Position numbers and translations under genes: made by a program. Positions 17,359 to 27,901 of a DNA stretch of 64,000 nt are shown here, piece by piece; the stretch's first letter is position 1, and each line of letters begins with the position of its first letter. The notes under the pieces were generated by a model, which searched no databases, had not been told where the DNA came from, and was given only the letters and a program-made list of their open reading frames with translations. Origin of the DNA: an uncultured beta proteobacterium (GTDB taxonomy: Bacteria > Pseudomonadota > Gammaproteobacteria > Burkholderiales > Burkholderiaceae_C); contig CAIJPE010000053.1 of NCBI GenBank assembly GCA_903822435.1, positions 37,322 through 101,321 of the forward strand. The letters are read 5' to 3'.

Positions 17359-19320
17359 ATGAGCGGCACTGCGTTGCTGGGGATCGGCGTCAAGGCCATG
17401 ACGGCCAACTATGCGGCCTTGCAGACCACGGGCAACAACATTGCCAATGCCAACGTGGCCGGTTACTCGCGCCAGCAGGTCGAACTGGCCACGGCTCCGG
17501 GCCAGTTCACCGGCGCCGGGTACTTCGGGCGCGGTGTCGATGTCAGCACGGTCAGCCGCTCGCACGACAACTTCCTCAGCGGGCAAGCGGTCAACACGGC
17601 GTCGCTTGCCGCCATGGACAGCGCGCGCTATGGCCAGCTTCAGGATCTGGAAAAGGTGTTCGTCACCGGAGAGCAGGGCCTGGGCGATGCCACCAGCCAG
17701 CTGTTCAGCGCCATGACGGACGTGGCCAGCAACCCGGCCGATCTGTCCTCGCGGCAGGTGGTGCTGGCGCGCGCCAGCGACATGGCTTCGCGCTTCTCCG
17801 ATGCGTCCAACGCGCTGGACACCCTCCAGAGCTCGGTGACCTCGGAGCTGGGCTCCTCCGTCACTCAGATCAACAGCCTGGCCCAGAGCATCGCGAACGC
17901 CAACCAGCAGATCGCAGCTCAGCGCGGGTCTGGACAGCCCCCCAACGATCTGCTGGACGAGCGCGATCGGCTGATCTCGGAGCTCGCCAAGCAGGTGCAG
18001 ATCAACCGCGTCGACGATTCCGACGGCAACGCCAACATCTTCATCGGCGGTGGCCAGCGACTGGTGCTGGGAAGCGACGCGCTCCAGGTGCAACTGGCCC
18101 ATGACCCCGCCGACCCCAGTCGCAGCGCGCTGGCCGTCATCGAAGGGCCCACGCAGCGGGTGCTGGACACCTCCAGCCTGGGTGGTGGCGCCGTGGCGGG
18201 CCTGCTGAAATTCCAGAACAACGACCTCGTGCAGGGACGCAATCTCGTGGGCCGCCTGGCCGCGTCGGTCAGTGCGGCAGTCAACAGCCAGCAGGCGCGT
18301 GGCGTGAACCTGCAGCCGCCCTTGGGCCAGAGCGCCGGCGCTGCGCTCTTCAGCACCGGCGCACCCGTGGCGCTTTCCAACGCCAACAACGCCAAGGACG
18401 GCAACGGCAACCCGCTGGGCAGCGTCGCCCTGACCGTGTCCGATGCCAGCGCCCTGCAGCCCAGCGACTACGCCTTGAGCGAGGCGCCCGGAAGCCCCGG
18501 CACCTGGCAACTGACTCGGCTGATGGACGGCAACGTGCAAACCGTGAGCAGTGGCGACGTGGTCGATGGTGTGCGCATCGACATGACCAATCTGCAGTCT
18601 GGCGATCGGTACCTGCTCCAGCCCGTGGGACGTGCAGCCAGTGGCATGGCCAGCTTGTTGACGGATCCCCGTGACATCGCGGCGGCCTCGCCGCTTCTCG
18701 CGTCCATGGCCGGTGCCAACACCGGCACGTCCAGCGTGGCCACCCTCGCCGTCACGGCTTCGCCGCTGCCCACGCCGGGCGCCACCACGCAGATCACGTT
18801 CAACAACAACTCGGGTGGCTACGACTGGCAGTTGCTGGACGCCAACGGCGGCTCCCTGGGCGGAGGCTCGGGGCAGTGGGTAGCCGGACAGTCCATTCCC
18901 CCGCCGCCTGCCGACTACAACGGCTTCTCGCTGTTGCTGTCGGGAGTGCCGCGCAGTGGCGACGTCGTCACCGTGTCACCCACCCCACCCGGCGCCGTGG
19001 CCTCGAACAATGGCAATGCCGTCGCGCTGGCCGCCCTGCGCGACGCGCCGCTGGCAACCGGCCACACGGCGACCGACACTTACGCCACGGCACTGGCTGA
19101 CGTGGGCGTCAGCGTGCAAAGCGCCAAGACCAGCTCCGACCTGTCGACGGCCTCGGCTTCGCAGGCCGAACAGGCGCGCAGTTCGCAAGCTGGCGTCAAC
19201 CTCGACGAGGAGGCCGCACGGCTGATCCAGTACCAGCAAAGTTACCAGGCCGCGGCCAAGGTGTTGCAGGTTGCTCAAACGCTCTTCGACTCGCTGCTGC
19301 AGACCGCCTCGGCAGCCTGA
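17359..19320 (+). CDS. flgK: Hook-filament junction protein FlgK (HAP1)
   Basis: FlgK joins the hook to the filament and is a FlgN client. The 653-residue protein begins with LLGIGVKAMTANYAALQTTG and NNIANANVAGYSRQQVEL, the standard HAP1 start. The C-terminal helix region GVNLDEEAARLIQYQQSYQAAAKVLQ is equally typical. The variable middle (about residues 330-560) is long, with Gly/Ala-rich segments. It is on the long side for the family but complete. Confidence 0.95.
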   Translation: MSGTALLGIGVKAMTANYAALQTTGNNIANANVAGYSRQQVELATAPGQFTGAGYFGRGVDVSTVSRSHDNFLSGQAVNTASLAAMDSARYGQLQDLEKVFVTGEQGLGDATSQLFSAMTDVASNPADLSSRQVVLARASDMASRFSDASNALDTLQSSVTSELGSSVTQINSLAQSIANANQQIAAQRGSGQPPNDLLDERDRLISELAKQVQINRVDDSDGNANIFIGGGQRLVLGSDALQVQLAHDPADPSRSALAVIEGPTQRVLDTSSLGGGAVAGLLKFQNNDLVQGRNLVGRLAASVSAAVNSQQARGVNLQPPLGQSAGAALFSTGAPVALSNANNAKDGNGNPLGSVALTVSDASALQPSDYALSEAPGSPGTWQLTRLMDGNVQTVSSGDVVDGVRIDMTNLQSGDRYLLQPVGRAASGMASLLTDPRDIAAASPLLASMAGANTGTSSVATLAVTASPLPTPGATTQITFNNNSGGYDWQLLDANGGSLGGGSGQWVAGQSIPPPPADYNGFSLLLSGVPRSGDVVTVSPTPPGAVASNNGNAVALAALRDAPLATGHTATDTYATALADVGVSVQSAKTSSDLSTASASQAEQARSSQAGVNLDEEAARLIQYQQSYQAAAKVLQVAQTLFDSLLQTASAA

Positions 19321-19346
19321 TCGGGCCCACCGTAAGGTCATTGTTC

Positions 19347-20273
19347 ATGCGAATCAGTACCGCCTACGCCTTCGAATCCTCGGTCGCCAACCTGCAGCGT
19401 CGGCAGTCGGCGCTCACCGACAGCCAGGAGCAACTGACCAGCGGCAAGCGCGTGCAGCGGGCCAGCGACGACCCGGCTGCGGCGGCACAAGCCGAACGTG
19501 CCCTGGCTGCCTCATCGCGTGTGGTGGCCCAGCAGCGCGCACTGGATGCGAGCAAGAACGACATGCAGCTCAGCGAGAGCGCCCTGGGTGACGCCTCCAA
19601 CCTGATCGTCCAGGCCCGTGACCTGGTGGTCACCGCCGGGAACGGCACATACACCGACAGCGACCGAGCCACCCTGGTGCAACAGTTGCAGGGGTTGCGG
19701 ACCGACCTGCTGGGCGTGGCCAACCGGACCGATGCCAACGGCCGCTACCTCTTCGGCGGACAGGGCAGCGACACCCAGCCGCTGGTCGATGCTCCGGGCG
19801 GGGTCACCTACAACGGCTCTTCGGGCCAGCAACAGGCCGCCACCAGCGAAACCATGCCCCTGTCGATCGACGGCCGCGCGGCGTGGTTGCAAGCGCCCGA
19901 CCCGGCCAATCCTGGCAGCACCATCTCGTTGTTCGACTCCCTGGATCAGACCATCAACGCCTTGGCGACGCCCGGACAGAGCAGTGCCCAGATCGCACAG
20001 ACCGTTTCGCGCGGGCTCGGCGGCATCGACGCTGCCTCGGCAAACCTGTCTGCCTGGCGATCCCATGCGGGTGCGCAGCTCACGCGGGCCGATGGCATCG
20101 ACGCGCGCCTGTCGCAGGCCAAGCTGGACGCGCAGACCCAGCGGTCCACCGCCGAAGACCTGGATATGGTGCAGGCTGTCTCGGAATTCCAGAGCCGGCA
20201 GAGCGGCTACGATGCAGCCTTGAAGACATACTCCATGGTCCAGCAGATGTCGCTGTTCCAGTACATCAAGTGA
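19347..20273 (+). CDS. flgL: Hook-filament junction protein FlgL (HAP3)
   Basis: FlgL is the second junction protein and shares terminal helices with flagellin. The 308-residue protein begins MRISTAYAFESSVANLQRRQ, followed by QLTSGKRVQRASDDPAAAAQ. The C-terminal helix reads AVSEFQSRQSGYDAALKTYS. The ATG at 19347 has TAAGG upstream and was preferred to the TTG at 19341. It ends the contiguous flg operon. Confidence 0.95.
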   Translation: MRISTAYAFESSVANLQRRQSALTDSQEQLTSGKRVQRASDDPAAAAQAERALAASSRVVAQQRALDASKNDMQLSESALGDASNLIVQARDLVVTAGNGTYTDSDRATLVQQLQGLRTDLLGVANRTDANGRYLFGGQGSDTQPLVDAPGGVTYNGSSGQQQAATSETMPLSIDGRAAWLQAPDPANPGSTISLFDSLDQTINALATPGQSSAQIAQTVSRGLGGIDAASANLSAWRSHAGAQLTRADGIDARLSQAKLDAQTQRSTAEDLDMVQAVSEFQSRQSGYDAALKTYSMVQQMSLFQYIK

Positions 20274-20297
20274 TCTTCGGCCCCACAGGCGTCGTGC

Positions 20298-21575
20298 ATG
20301 CAAGACCATCCCGTTCTGGCCCAGGTGGCCCTGGGCTACAGCCCGATGATCGATCGCCAGCGCGCCGTGGTGGCTACTCGCCTGACTGTCTTTCCTGAGC
20401 GTCCCGATCTCGCGCCCGATCCCCGGGCCCTCCTGGCCGCCCTGAGCGAAGTCTGGCCGCTCGACCCCGAAGGCCCCGGTGGCCGCCCGGCACCCAACCC
20501 GCATCCGCTGGATCCGGCGGCCGGCAAGGCTGCCGCCGGAAGGCCCGCGGTTTCGCTGAACCTGGCCGGCGAAGGCCTGCTGCGTGAAATGATGGCTGCG
20601 GCGCCGCCGCTCCAATTCATGGTGGAAGTCCCTGCTTTCATGGCGGCCGACCCTCCGCACGCTGCCCTGCTGCAGCGGCTGCACGATGCCGGCACGGTGC
20701 TGCTGATCAAGGGGCGCCCGGTGGCGCCCCTGGCCCCCGAGGTGCTGGGCCTTTTCGGGCACTCCATCGTGGACGTTGACGAAGAGCGGCGCCATCCGTC
20801 GCAGCCGCCTTCGGGCGTGCGCAGCGTCACCACGGTGCAGGCCGGGGCGCGCAACAGCGCCCAGGTCGACGCCGCTTTCCAGCGCGGCGCCGTGGCCGTG
20901 CTGGGCTGGCCCTGGGAAGACCTGGTGCCCCGCAGCACCGGCCGCCATGTGGTGCCCGCCGAGATCGGCGTGGTGATGGAACTGATCGACGGGGTAGAGC
21001 GCGAAGCGCCGCTCGGCCAGCTCGAGGCCGTGTTGCGCCGCGACCCCACCCTGGCCTTCCGGTTGCTGCGCTACCTGAATTCACCCGCTTTCGGCCTGTC
21101 GGTCGAAATCAGCTCCTTCGGCCATGCCCTGATGATGCTGGGTTACCAGCGGCTCAAGCGTTGGCTGGCCCTGCTGCTGGTCTCTTCGGCCAAGGGCGCC
21201 AACTGCCGGCCGATCATGTTTGCCGCGGTGCGCCGCGGCCTGCTGATGGAGGCGCTGGCGCAGGAACATGGCCCCGGCAACGACAGCGAAATGCGCTCGG
21301 AGATGTTCGTCTGCGGCGTCTTCTCGCTGCTCGACCGCCTGCTGAACCAGCCCTTCAGCGACCTGCTGCGCAACGTGCCGGTGCCCGAGCGGGTGCAGCA
21401 GGCCCTGCGGGGCGAAGGCGGGCCCTATCTGCCTTATCTGGAACTGGTCCAGGCGATCGAGCAGGAGTCGCTCTTCGACATCCGCGAGCGCACCGAGCAG
21501 GTCCTGCTGAGCCCCGCCGCGGTCAACAGGGCCGTGCTGACGGCGCTGCTCGGCGCGCGACAACTCGACGGTTGA
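20298..21575 (+). CDS. HDOD-domain signalling protein with a degenerate EAL-like N-terminus
   Basis: A 425-residue protein of the YuxH/CdgJ type. The N-terminal ~190 residues follow an EAL-like fold but lack the E-A-L catalytic motif, so no phosphodiesterase activity is expected. The HDOD domain starts near residue 215 ([18 protein letters not shown]) with [20 protein letters not shown] and [22 protein letters not shown] proteins of this kind act as protein-interaction modules in motility and c-di-GMP signalling. It starts 24 bases after flgL and is followed by a kinase gene after 7 bases, suggesting a link between flagellar assembly and signalling. Confidence 0.85.
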   Translation: MQDHPVLAQVALGYSPMIDRQRAVVATRLTVFPERPDLAPDPRALLAALSEVWPLDPEGPGGRPAPNPHPLDPAAGKAAAGRPAVSLNLAGEGLLREMMAAAPPLQFMVEVPAFMAADPPHAALLQRLHDAGTVLLIKGRPVAPLAPEVLGLFGHSIVDVDEERRHPSQPPSGVRSVTTVQAGARNSAQVDAAFQRGAVAVLGWPWEDLVPRSTGRHVVPAEIGVVMELIDGVEREAPLGQLEAVLRRDPTLAFRLLRYLNSPAFGLSVEISSFGHALMMLGYQRLKRWLALLLVSSAKGANCRPIMFAAVRRGLLMEALAQEHGPGNDSEMRSEMFVCGVFSLLDRLLNQPFSDLLRNVPVPERVQQALRGEGGPYLPYLELVQAIEQESLFDIRERTEQVLLSPAAVNRAVLTALLGARQLDG

Positions 21576-21582
21576 ACGGGCC

Positions 21583-24500
21583 ATGGCGCAGGCCTACGCC
21601 AGACCCGAGGCCAGTTCCTTGCTGCTGGCCCTCTGGGCTTCGCCAACCCCCGCCACCCTCCAAGGCCCTGACCAACGCCTGCTGGATGCCAACCTGGCCT
21701 TCTCGGCGCTCGTGGGTTGCGCGCGCGAAGCGCTGATCGGCCGCAGCGCCTTCGAGTTCGAACCGGCCGAGGATCAGCTGCTGGCGCGTGGGCGGCCCTC
21801 CAGCAGGGCCGGGGACAGTGGCGCGGCGTCGGGCCTTGCGGCCCAGCCCGAGGTTCAGCAACGCAGGCTGGTTGGCGCGGGCGGCGAGGTGCGCTGGTTC
21901 TCGACCTCTTCCTCGGCCCTGGAGCCCTTGCCCGCCAGCGCCCCGGGCTCGGCCGCCCGCGCCGGACTCCACCTGACCCTGTGGCATGACATGACGGCCG
22001 AAGTGCAGGCCCGTGAGCAGGCCCGCCACGCCCAGGACGAACTGGGCCAGTGGTTCGAGCTCAGTGGGACCGGCATGCTGGTGTTCGACCCCGCCGGACT
22101 CATCGTGCGTTGCAACGCCGCCTTCGAAGGCCTGGTGCAGCATGTGCCGGCCACGCTGGAGGAAGCATCGCCGGAATTGCAGTTCCTGCTCGGGTGGCAG
22201 GCTGGTGCGGTGGCCCCGGCTCTGGTACCCGGCGCGCCCCCCATCGAGAGACAGGCGCTGGTGCCGCTCCCCGGTGGCGGCCGCCGCAGGCTGAGTGCCC
22301 GCCTGGCGTGCCATGCGGTGAATCCGGGCGGGCAGGACGGCGCCAACCCACGGCGCGTCATGGCCGTGGTCGAAGACCGCAGCGCCGAGGATGACCGCGA
22401 TCTGGCGCAGCTCGAGATGGGCATGCTGATGGACACGGCCAGCATCGGCGTGGCCACCTACGACCCCACCCACGGCTGGCTGGCGCCGCAGCACAAGTCA
22501 TCTGCCGCCGCGCCCGACGGCCATGCCGAGCCGGCCGGGCCGGCGACCGCAGCCGCGCAGGGCGCGGGCCCGGCTGGCGCGTTGCGGGGTATCGGGCGGG
22601 AACTGGTGGAGGCGGCCTCGCTGCCCGAGTTCGAACGCCTGCAGCGTGCCCTGCGCAGTGGTGAACGGACCGAGGTGCGCTACGCCGTGCGACACCCCGA
22701 ACTGGGCCCGCGCTGGCTGCTCACGCGGGTGGAGCCCGGTGCGCTGGCCGGCGGGCGCGCCACGACGTCGGTGGTCACGCTGGACGTCACCGACCAGGAG
22801 CGCGCCCAGCGCCGCAACGAGCAATTGCTGCGCGAACTCAGCACCATCCTGGACAGCTCCACTGCCGGCATCGCCTATCTGCGCGGGCCGGTGCTTGTGC
22901 GCTGCAACCGCCGCTTCGAACGCATGCTCGGCTTTTCCGCCGGGGCGTCCGCCGGCGCCTCGCTCGAAGAAATCTTCGGCCGCACGCTGGGCGCCCAGCA
23001 GGGCGTGCACGAAGCCATCGAGGCGCTGGCGCACGGCCTGCCCTTCGAGGCCGAACTGCCCCTGGCCCGCGACGGCGGGCCGGCCCAGTGGTATTCGCTG
23101 TCGGTGCGGCGCGCACAGGGCGAAGGCGAGCAGGACGAGGCCGTTGCCGTGCTGACCGACATCACGCGGCTGAAGACCCAGCAGGCCGAGCTGGAGCAGT
23201 TGCTGCGCGACCGCGAGCTGATGTTCAGCCTGTCGGAAGTGGGTATCGTCTACCAGCGCGGGGCCCGCATCGAGAGGGCCAACCAAGCCATGGCCGCGCT
23301 CACGGGCTGGGCGCCGCCCGAATTGAGCACGCTGGATGCGGCCGAGCTTTACGAAAGCGCCCGGGCCTGCGTCGACTTCGAAACCCGCACCGTGCAGGCC
23401 CTGCGCGAGCACGGCCGTTTCAGTGGCGAACGCCGCCTGCGCCGCCGCGACGGCAGCCTGACCTGGGTTCAGGTGGCCGTGCGCCCGGTCCGCAGCGACG
23501 ACCCCGAGGAGGGCGTGATCTGCTCCTTCGTCGACGTGGACGAGCGGCGACGCGCCCGCGAGAGCCTGGCCCAGCAGGCCGACCGCACGCGGGCGATCCT
23601 CAACTCCGTGCTGGTGGGCATCGTCACGGTGTCCGAGCAAGGCATCCAGTGGATGAATCGCTCGGCCCGTCGCATGTTCGCCGGCGAGCTGGCCGATTTC
23701 GTGGGCGAGCCGATGAGCATCGTGGCCACGGCCGAACCCGACCATCCCTTGCGCCGCGCCGACCTGCTGGAACGGCTGGAAGAAGGCCACGCCGAGACTT
23801 TCGAGTGCCGCCTGCGCGGGCGCGACGGCCGTGAATTCTGGGTCGTGGGCAATGCGGTGCGCACCGGCGACACCCCCGCGGAAGGGGGGCGCGAGCTGAC
23901 CATCGCGCTGCTGGACATCGAGCAGCGCCGACAGGCCGAGGTGCGCATCGCACAGGCCCAGGCTTCGCTGCAGCGCGTGATGGAGACTGCCCCGCTGGCC
24001 ATCGCGCTGTTCGATGCCCGCACCCTTCGCGTGCAGCAACTCAACCAGACGGCGGCCAGCTTCTTCCATTCGCAGGTCGACGCCATGGAGGGCGCCGCGC
24101 CCGCGCAGTGGGCCACCAGCCCCAGCGCCAAGGCACTGGTGGCGTGGCTGGGCGAGGCCGCCGCCGGCGGTGGCGTGCGCCTGCACGAATGGCGCGAGGA
24201 GGCCACCGGCTCGGCCGATGGCGCGCCGCCGCTCAGCGTGTGGGACTGCCGCATCACGCCGCTGGACGAGGGCGGCGAGACCGTCACCCAGTTGCTGCTG
24301 GTGGCCAGCGACGTGACCGAGCAACGCGCTGCCGAACGGGCCCGCCTGCAGGCGGCCATCGCGCAGCGCGAGGTGCTGGTGCGTGAGGTCCACCACCGCA
24401 TCAAGAACAACCTGCAGGGCGTGGCCGGCCTGCTGCAGCAGAACGCGGCAAGGCACCCCGAGCTGGCCCTGGCGCTGTCCGAGGCCGTGGGCCAGGTGCA

Positions 24501-24978
24501 GGCCATCGCGCAGGTCTATGGCCTGCAGGTGGGTGCCGGCGGCCCGCTGACGGTGGCCAGCCTGCTGGCAGCCATCGCGCAGTCGGTGCAGCGCACGTTC
24601 GGCCGGCCGATCGTCGTGCGCGTCGAAGGCGACGTGCCTCACCTGCTTCCCGAGGCCGAGTCCATCCCGGTGGCCCTGACGGTCAACGAGTTGCTGACCA
24701 ATGCCATCAAGCACGGGCAGGGCGGTGAGGTGCGTTGCGCCTTGCGGGTCCAACAAGAGGGTGTACGCATCGAAATCGGCAGCCACGGCCGGCTGCCCGA
24801 AGGTTTCGACCTGGCGAGCATGCGGGGTGGCCTCTCGGGGCTGGGCCTGGTGCGGGCGCTGCTTCCCCGCCGCAGCGCCACGCTCAGCTTGCAGCAGGTG
24901 GGTGAGGAGGTGGTGGCTGCCATCGAATTGCGACCCCCGGGAGTGCGGGTGCCGGCGCTGGACGCGGCGCCCGCCTGA
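21583..24978 (+). CDS. Multi-PAS sensor histidine kinase (HisKA_2 family)
   Basis: An 1131-residue kinase with no clear transmembrane segment, so probably cytosolic. Several PAS-like repeats fill residues ~30-920; each ends with sequences such as [38 protein letters not shown] or [16 protein letters not shown]. The phospho-acceptor box is [20 protein letters not shown] near residue 935, the HisKA_2 form. The ATPase domain has the N-box [10 protein letters not shown] and a short G-box region ([14 protein letters not shown]). The partner is almost certainly the ANTAR response regulator 18 bases downstream, a common pairing for HisKA_2 kinases. The ligand is unknown. Confidence 0.88.
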   Translation: MAQAYARPEASSLLLALWASPTPATLQGPDQRLLDANLAFSALVGCAREALIGRSAFEFEPAEDQLLARGRPSSRAGDSGAASGLAAQPEVQQRRLVGAGGEVRWFSTSSSALEPLPASAPGSAARAGLHLTLWHDMTAEVQAREQARHAQDELGQWFELSGTGMLVFDPAGLIVRCNAAFEGLVQHVPATLEEASPELQFLLGWQAGAVAPALVPGAPPIERQALVPLPGGGRRRLSARLACHAVNPGGQDGANPRRVMAVVEDRSAEDDRDLAQLEMGMLMDTASIGVATYDPTHGWLAPQHKSSAAAPDGHAEPAGPATAAAQGAGPAGALRGIGRELVEAASLPEFERLQRALRSGERTEVRYAVRHPELGPRWLLTRVEPGALAGGRATTSVVTLDVTDQERAQRRNEQLLRELSTILDSSTAGIAYLRGPVLVRCNRRFERMLGFSAGASAGASLEEIFGRTLGAQQGVHEAIEALAHGLPFEAELPLARDGGPAQWYSLSVRRAQGEGEQDEAVAVLTDITRLKTQQAELEQLLRDRELMFSLSEVGIVYQRGARIERANQAMAALTGWAPPELSTLDAAELYESARACVDFETRTVQALREHGRFSGERRLRRRDGSLTWVQVAVRPVRSDDPEEGVICSFVDVDERRRARESLAQQADRTRAILNSVLVGIVTVSEQGIQWMNRSARRMFAGELADFVGEPMSIVATAEPDHPLRRADLLERLEEGHAETFECRLRGRDGREFWVVGNAVRTGDTPAEGGRELTIALLDIEQRRQAEVRIAQAQASLQRVMETAPLAIALFDARTLRVQQLNQTAASFFHSQVDAMEGAAPAQWATSPSAKALVAWLGEAAAGGGVRLHEWREEATGSADGAPPLSVWDCRITPLDEGGETVTQLLLVASDVTEQRAAERARLQAAIAQREVLVREVHHRIKNNLQGVAGLLQQNAARHPELALALSEAVGQVQAIAQVYGLQVGAGGPLTVASLLAAIAQSVQRTFGRPIVVRVEGDVPHLLPEAESIPVALTVNELLTNAIKHGQGGEVRCALRVQQEGVRIEIGSHGRLPEGFDLASMRGGLSGLGLVRALLPRRSATLSLQQVGEEVVAAIELRPPGVRVPALDAAPA

Positions 24979-24996
24979 TCGGCCACAATCCAGGGC

Positions 24997-25659
24997 ATGA
25001 GCGCACAGGCCACCGCCTCGCCTCCCCCCGGCCCCCCCAGCGGCCCGTCGGCCGGCAAGGGAAGCATCCTCGTCGTGGACGATGACCGCCTGGTGCTGGC
25101 CACGGTGGTGCACGGCCTGTCCCAGGCGGGCTATCACGTCATCGATGCGGACAACGGCGACGACGCCATCCTGCTGGCACGCGAGCACCGCCCGGAACTG
25201 GCGCTGCTGGATATCCGCATGGAAGGCAAGAGCGGCTTCGACGTCGCCGAGACCCTGCGGGACGCCTATGGCATTCCCTTCATGTTCCTGTCGGCCTTCG
25301 CCGACGAGGCCACCCTGGCGCAGGTGCAGGCACTGGGGGCCGTGGATTACCTCATCAAGCCGCTGGATGTCGGCCAGATCGTGCCCAGCGTGGACGCGGC
25401 TTTCGCGCGCTTGCGGGCGGCGGGGGCCCAGCCGGCGACCCCGGCAACCATTGCCGCGGCGCCGGCCGAAGGGGCGGCCAGCGTGCTGAGCAACCCGGTG
25501 CCCCTGGCCGTGGGCGTGTTGATGCATCGCCATTCGCTGTCGCGCACCGAGGCCTGGCGCCGTCTGCAGCGGCTGGCCGCTGACCAGAAGATGAGCCTTC
25601 AGGCGCAAGCCGAGCGGCTGCTGGGCGCGGTGGAAGAGCTGGCCCGTACGGGCGGCTGA
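24997..25659 (+). CDS. Response regulator with receiver and ANTAR RNA-binding domains
   Basis: A 220-residue AmiR/NasT-type regulator. The receiver domain has the acidic pocket SILVVDDDRLVL, the phospho-acceptor Asp at about residue 72 (LALLDIRMEGKSG), and the conserved Lys in VDYLIKPLDVGQ. The C-terminal ANTAR helices are AVGVLMHRHSLSRTEAWRRL and QKMSLQAQAERLL. ANTAR proteins bind two-hairpin RNA and prevent transcription termination, so its targets are probably leader RNAs. It follows the HisKA_2 kinase and converges with the kinase at 25673, with a 13-base gap. Confidence 0.9.
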   Translation: MSAQATASPPPGPPSGPSAGKGSILVVDDDRLVLATVVHGLSQAGYHVIDADNGDDAILLAREHRPELALLDIRMEGKSGFDVAETLRDAYGIPFMFLSAFADEATLAQVQALGAVDYLIKPLDVGQIVPSVDAAFARLRAAGAQPATPATIAAAPAEGAASVLSNPVPLAVGVLMHRHSLSRTEAWRRLQRLAADQKMSLQAQAERLLGAVEELARTGG

Positions 25660-25672
25660 CCGCGCCGGCCGT

Positions 25673-27280
25673 TCAGCCGGCCAGCGTGAAGTAGAAGGAG
25701 GCACCCCGGCCGGCTTCGGCCTCGGCCCAGATTTCGCCGCCATGCCGCCTCACGATGCGCCGCACCGAAGCCAGCCCCACACCGTGGCCGGGGAACTCGC
25801 TGGCGCTGTGCAGGCGCTGGAACAGGCCGAAGAGCCGGTCGGCCGAGCGCATGTCGAAGCCCGAGCCGTTGTCGCGGACCACATAGGCGATCCCGCTGCC
25901 ATGCGGCACTCGCCGCAACGAGATCTGCGCCTTGGGGCAGCGCGCGCTGTACTTCCAGGCGTTGCCGATCAGGTTTTCCAGCACCAGCCGCAGCAGCGTG
26001 GGGTCGCCACGGGTGCTCAGACCGGGCTCGATGTCGATCTCGGCCACGCGTTCGGGCGCGCCGCGGGCCAGCTCGTCCGCCACCCAACCGGCCAGTTGCG
26101 ACAGGTTGACGGTCTGTTGCGCCAGCGGCTGCGTCGACAGCTTGGCCAGTGTCAGCAGCGCATCGATCATCAGGTTCATGCGGGCCGCGGCGCCGAGCAC
26201 GCGGTCCAGGTGGTCGTTGCCCACGCGGTCGAGCAGCCGTCCGTAGTCTTCCTTGACGATGCGGGTAAAGCCTTCGACCACCCGGATCGGCGCGCGCAGG
26301 TCGTGCGAGACCGTGAAGCTGAACTGCTCGCTCTCGGTGCTGTCGGCGACTTGTGACTCGGTCAGGGCAGCGCGGTTGCCGGGCGTGCGCTGCGCCAGCA
26401 CCAGTCCCGCGCTGCCGTCCGGCAAGGGCCCGAAGGGCTCGAAGCGCCAGCCTGCCGCGGTCTCGCCGGCCGGAATGCCCGGTGTGGACTGCGCAGCGGT
26501 GCTGGCCAGCAGCAGCCGCTGGGCCGCCTGGCGGGCTGGCTCCGGGAGGTCCTCCAGGACAGCGTCCAGCCTGGCGCCGGCCGTCAGGCCTGGCCAGCGC
26601 GTACGGGCGGCCTGGCTCGCGTGGCTGACCGTCCAGGCGCCCTGTCGGGCCGTGGCCACGATGACTGCCGTGACGTCGCTGGCCAGCAAGGCGGGCAGGG
26701 CGGCCGAAGCGGCTGTCAGCCGGTCGAGGGCGTCGACCGGTCGGGCCGTGCCGACGAACCCGCTGAAGGCGCCCCGATCGTCGAGCTGCGGCATGCCCGC
26801 CAGTTCCCAGTGCTGGGCGCCTGCGGCGGCGGCGCCATGCCACTGCAGGCCGGCAAAGGCCGTCTGCGACCGAAGCCGGTCCTGCAGTCCGGGCCGCGGC
26901 GGCGGGTCCTGGGCATCGTCGGTCGGGTCGAACAGGGCGCAGCGGTCCACGGCCGGCAGCCCCGGCCCTTGCCAGGTGACCAGCCGGTGGGCCGCATCGG
27001 TGCGCCAGACGAAGGCGTCCTGCAGGCCTTGCCACAGCCTTGCGGCAGCTCGGGCTTCGCGCAGTTCGCGATCGGCCGCCGCGCGACCGGCCTGGCGGCC
27101 CCAGACATGGGCCAGCACCCCCACGGCAACCAGGGCGGTGCAGGCCAACAGCCAATGGGTGGCGGCGTCGGGATCGGTCGGGCCCTGGCACGCACTGAGA
27201 GCCAGTGCAGCGGCCCATGCGGCGGCATGTCGCGTGCGACGCGGCCTGCCGTCCGGGCTTGTACCAAGCATGAAAGCCAT
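25673..27280 (-). CDS. Membrane sensor histidine kinase (PAS-like, HisKA, HATPase)
   Basis: From ATG 27280 the protein has 535 residues. A short cytosolic N-terminus and one or two transmembrane helices (AAWAAALALSAC; WLLACTALVAVGVLAHVWG) precede PAS-like regions. The H-box is QFSFTVSHDLRAPIRVVEGF near residue 310, followed by the ATPase domain with LENLIGNAWKYS and VRDNGSGFDM, and a phytochrome-kinase-like end (GHGVGLASVRRIVRRHGGEI). The longer track ORF (617 residues) adds an unsupported N-terminus. It diverges from the Hpt gene at 27490, with which it may form a phosphorelay. Confidence 0.87.
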   Translation of the reverse strand: MAFMLGTSPDGRPRRTRHAAAWAAALALSACQGPTDPDAATHWLLACTALVAVGVLAHVWGRQAGRAAADRELREARAAARLWQGLQDAFVWRTDAAHRLVTWQGPGLPAVDRCALFDPTDDAQDPPPRPGLQDRLRSQTAFAGLQWHGAAAAGAQHWELAGMPQLDDRGAFSGFVGTARPVDALDRLTAASAALPALLASDVTAVIVATARQGAWTVSHASQAARTRWPGLTAGARLDAVLEDLPEPARQAAQRLLLASTAAQSTPGIPAGETAAGWRFEPFGPLPDGSAGLVLAQRTPGNRAALTESQVADSTESEQFSFTVSHDLRAPIRVVEGFTRIVKEDYGRLLDRVGNDHLDRVLGAAARMNLMIDALLTLAKLSTQPLAQQTVNLSQLAGWVADELARGAPERVAEIDIEPGLSTRGDPTLLRLVLENLIGNAWKYSARCPKAQISLRRVPHGSGIAYVVRDNGSGFDMRSADRLFGLFQRLHSASEFPGHGVGLASVRRIVRRHGGEIWAEAEAGRGASFYFTLAG

Positions 27281-27489
27281 TGTACGGAGCGCCCGGCGGG
27301 CCTCCCTGGCGCTCAAGTTCGGTTGGGGCGCGCCGAAATTCACGACATGCACTTGCACCCTGATCGCCCGTGGCATGCCTTGCTTTGCGTGCGCCGTTCT
27401 CGCCAGCGCGGGTACAGTCAGGACGCTCTCGCGCGGCTTGCCGAGCAGGCCGGGACGATCGCAATCCATGCTCCTACGCGCCTGCCCCG

Positions 27490-27888
27490 ATGAGCCCACT
27501 GACCGACCATCCGTCTGCGCCGACACCGGCTCCCGTCCCGATCACGCTCGACGCGGCCGCCCTGGCGCGGCTGCGTGAGCTGGATCCCGAGGGCCGCCTG
27601 GGCGTGGTCGAACGGGTCCTCAAGGCCTTCGAGACGTCGCTGTCGCGGATGATGGGACAGTTGGAGACCGAACGTTCGGGCGGCAACGCGGCGGTCGTTT
27701 CTGCCGTGACGCACACCCTGAAGTCATCGGCCGCCAGCGTGGGCGCGTTGTCCCTGTCCAGGGCCTGCGCCGAGACCGAGAAGTGGCTGCGCAACGGCGA
27801 GCCCGGCGACCTCGCCGCGGACATCGAACGGTTGCTTGCCGAGTCCCACGCCGCGTTGGCGGCGGTTAAGGCTATGCTGCGGTATTGA
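27490..27888 (+). CDS. Histidine phosphotransfer (Hpt) protein
   Basis: A 132-residue Hpt module that would relay phosphate between a kinase/receiver and a response regulator. The phospho-acceptor His75 is in the family motif VTHTLKSSAASVGA, with surrounding helices (GVVERVLKAFETSLSRMMGQ; LSRACAETEKWLRNGE). The ATG at 27490 follows a proline-rich region without a clear ribosome binding site. The next gene, a receiver-GGDEF-EAL protein, starts 13 bases downstream and is the obvious phosphate acceptor. Confidence 0.88.
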   Translation: MSPLTDHPSAPTPAPVPITLDAAALARLRELDPEGRLGVVERVLKAFETSLSRMMGQLETERSGGNAAVVSAVTHTLKSSAASVGALSLSRACAETEKWLRNGEPGDLAADIERLLAESHAALAAVKAMLRY

Positions 27889-27901
27889 TCGAGCGCAGCC
27901 C

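Noticed and set aside
22498-25743. 1081-codon minus-strand ORF across the PAS kinase and ANTAR genes
   Set aside because: Its translation is His/Gln/Gly-rich with no domain and mirrors the plus-strand genes, which have clear domains. It is a shadow caused by high GC content.
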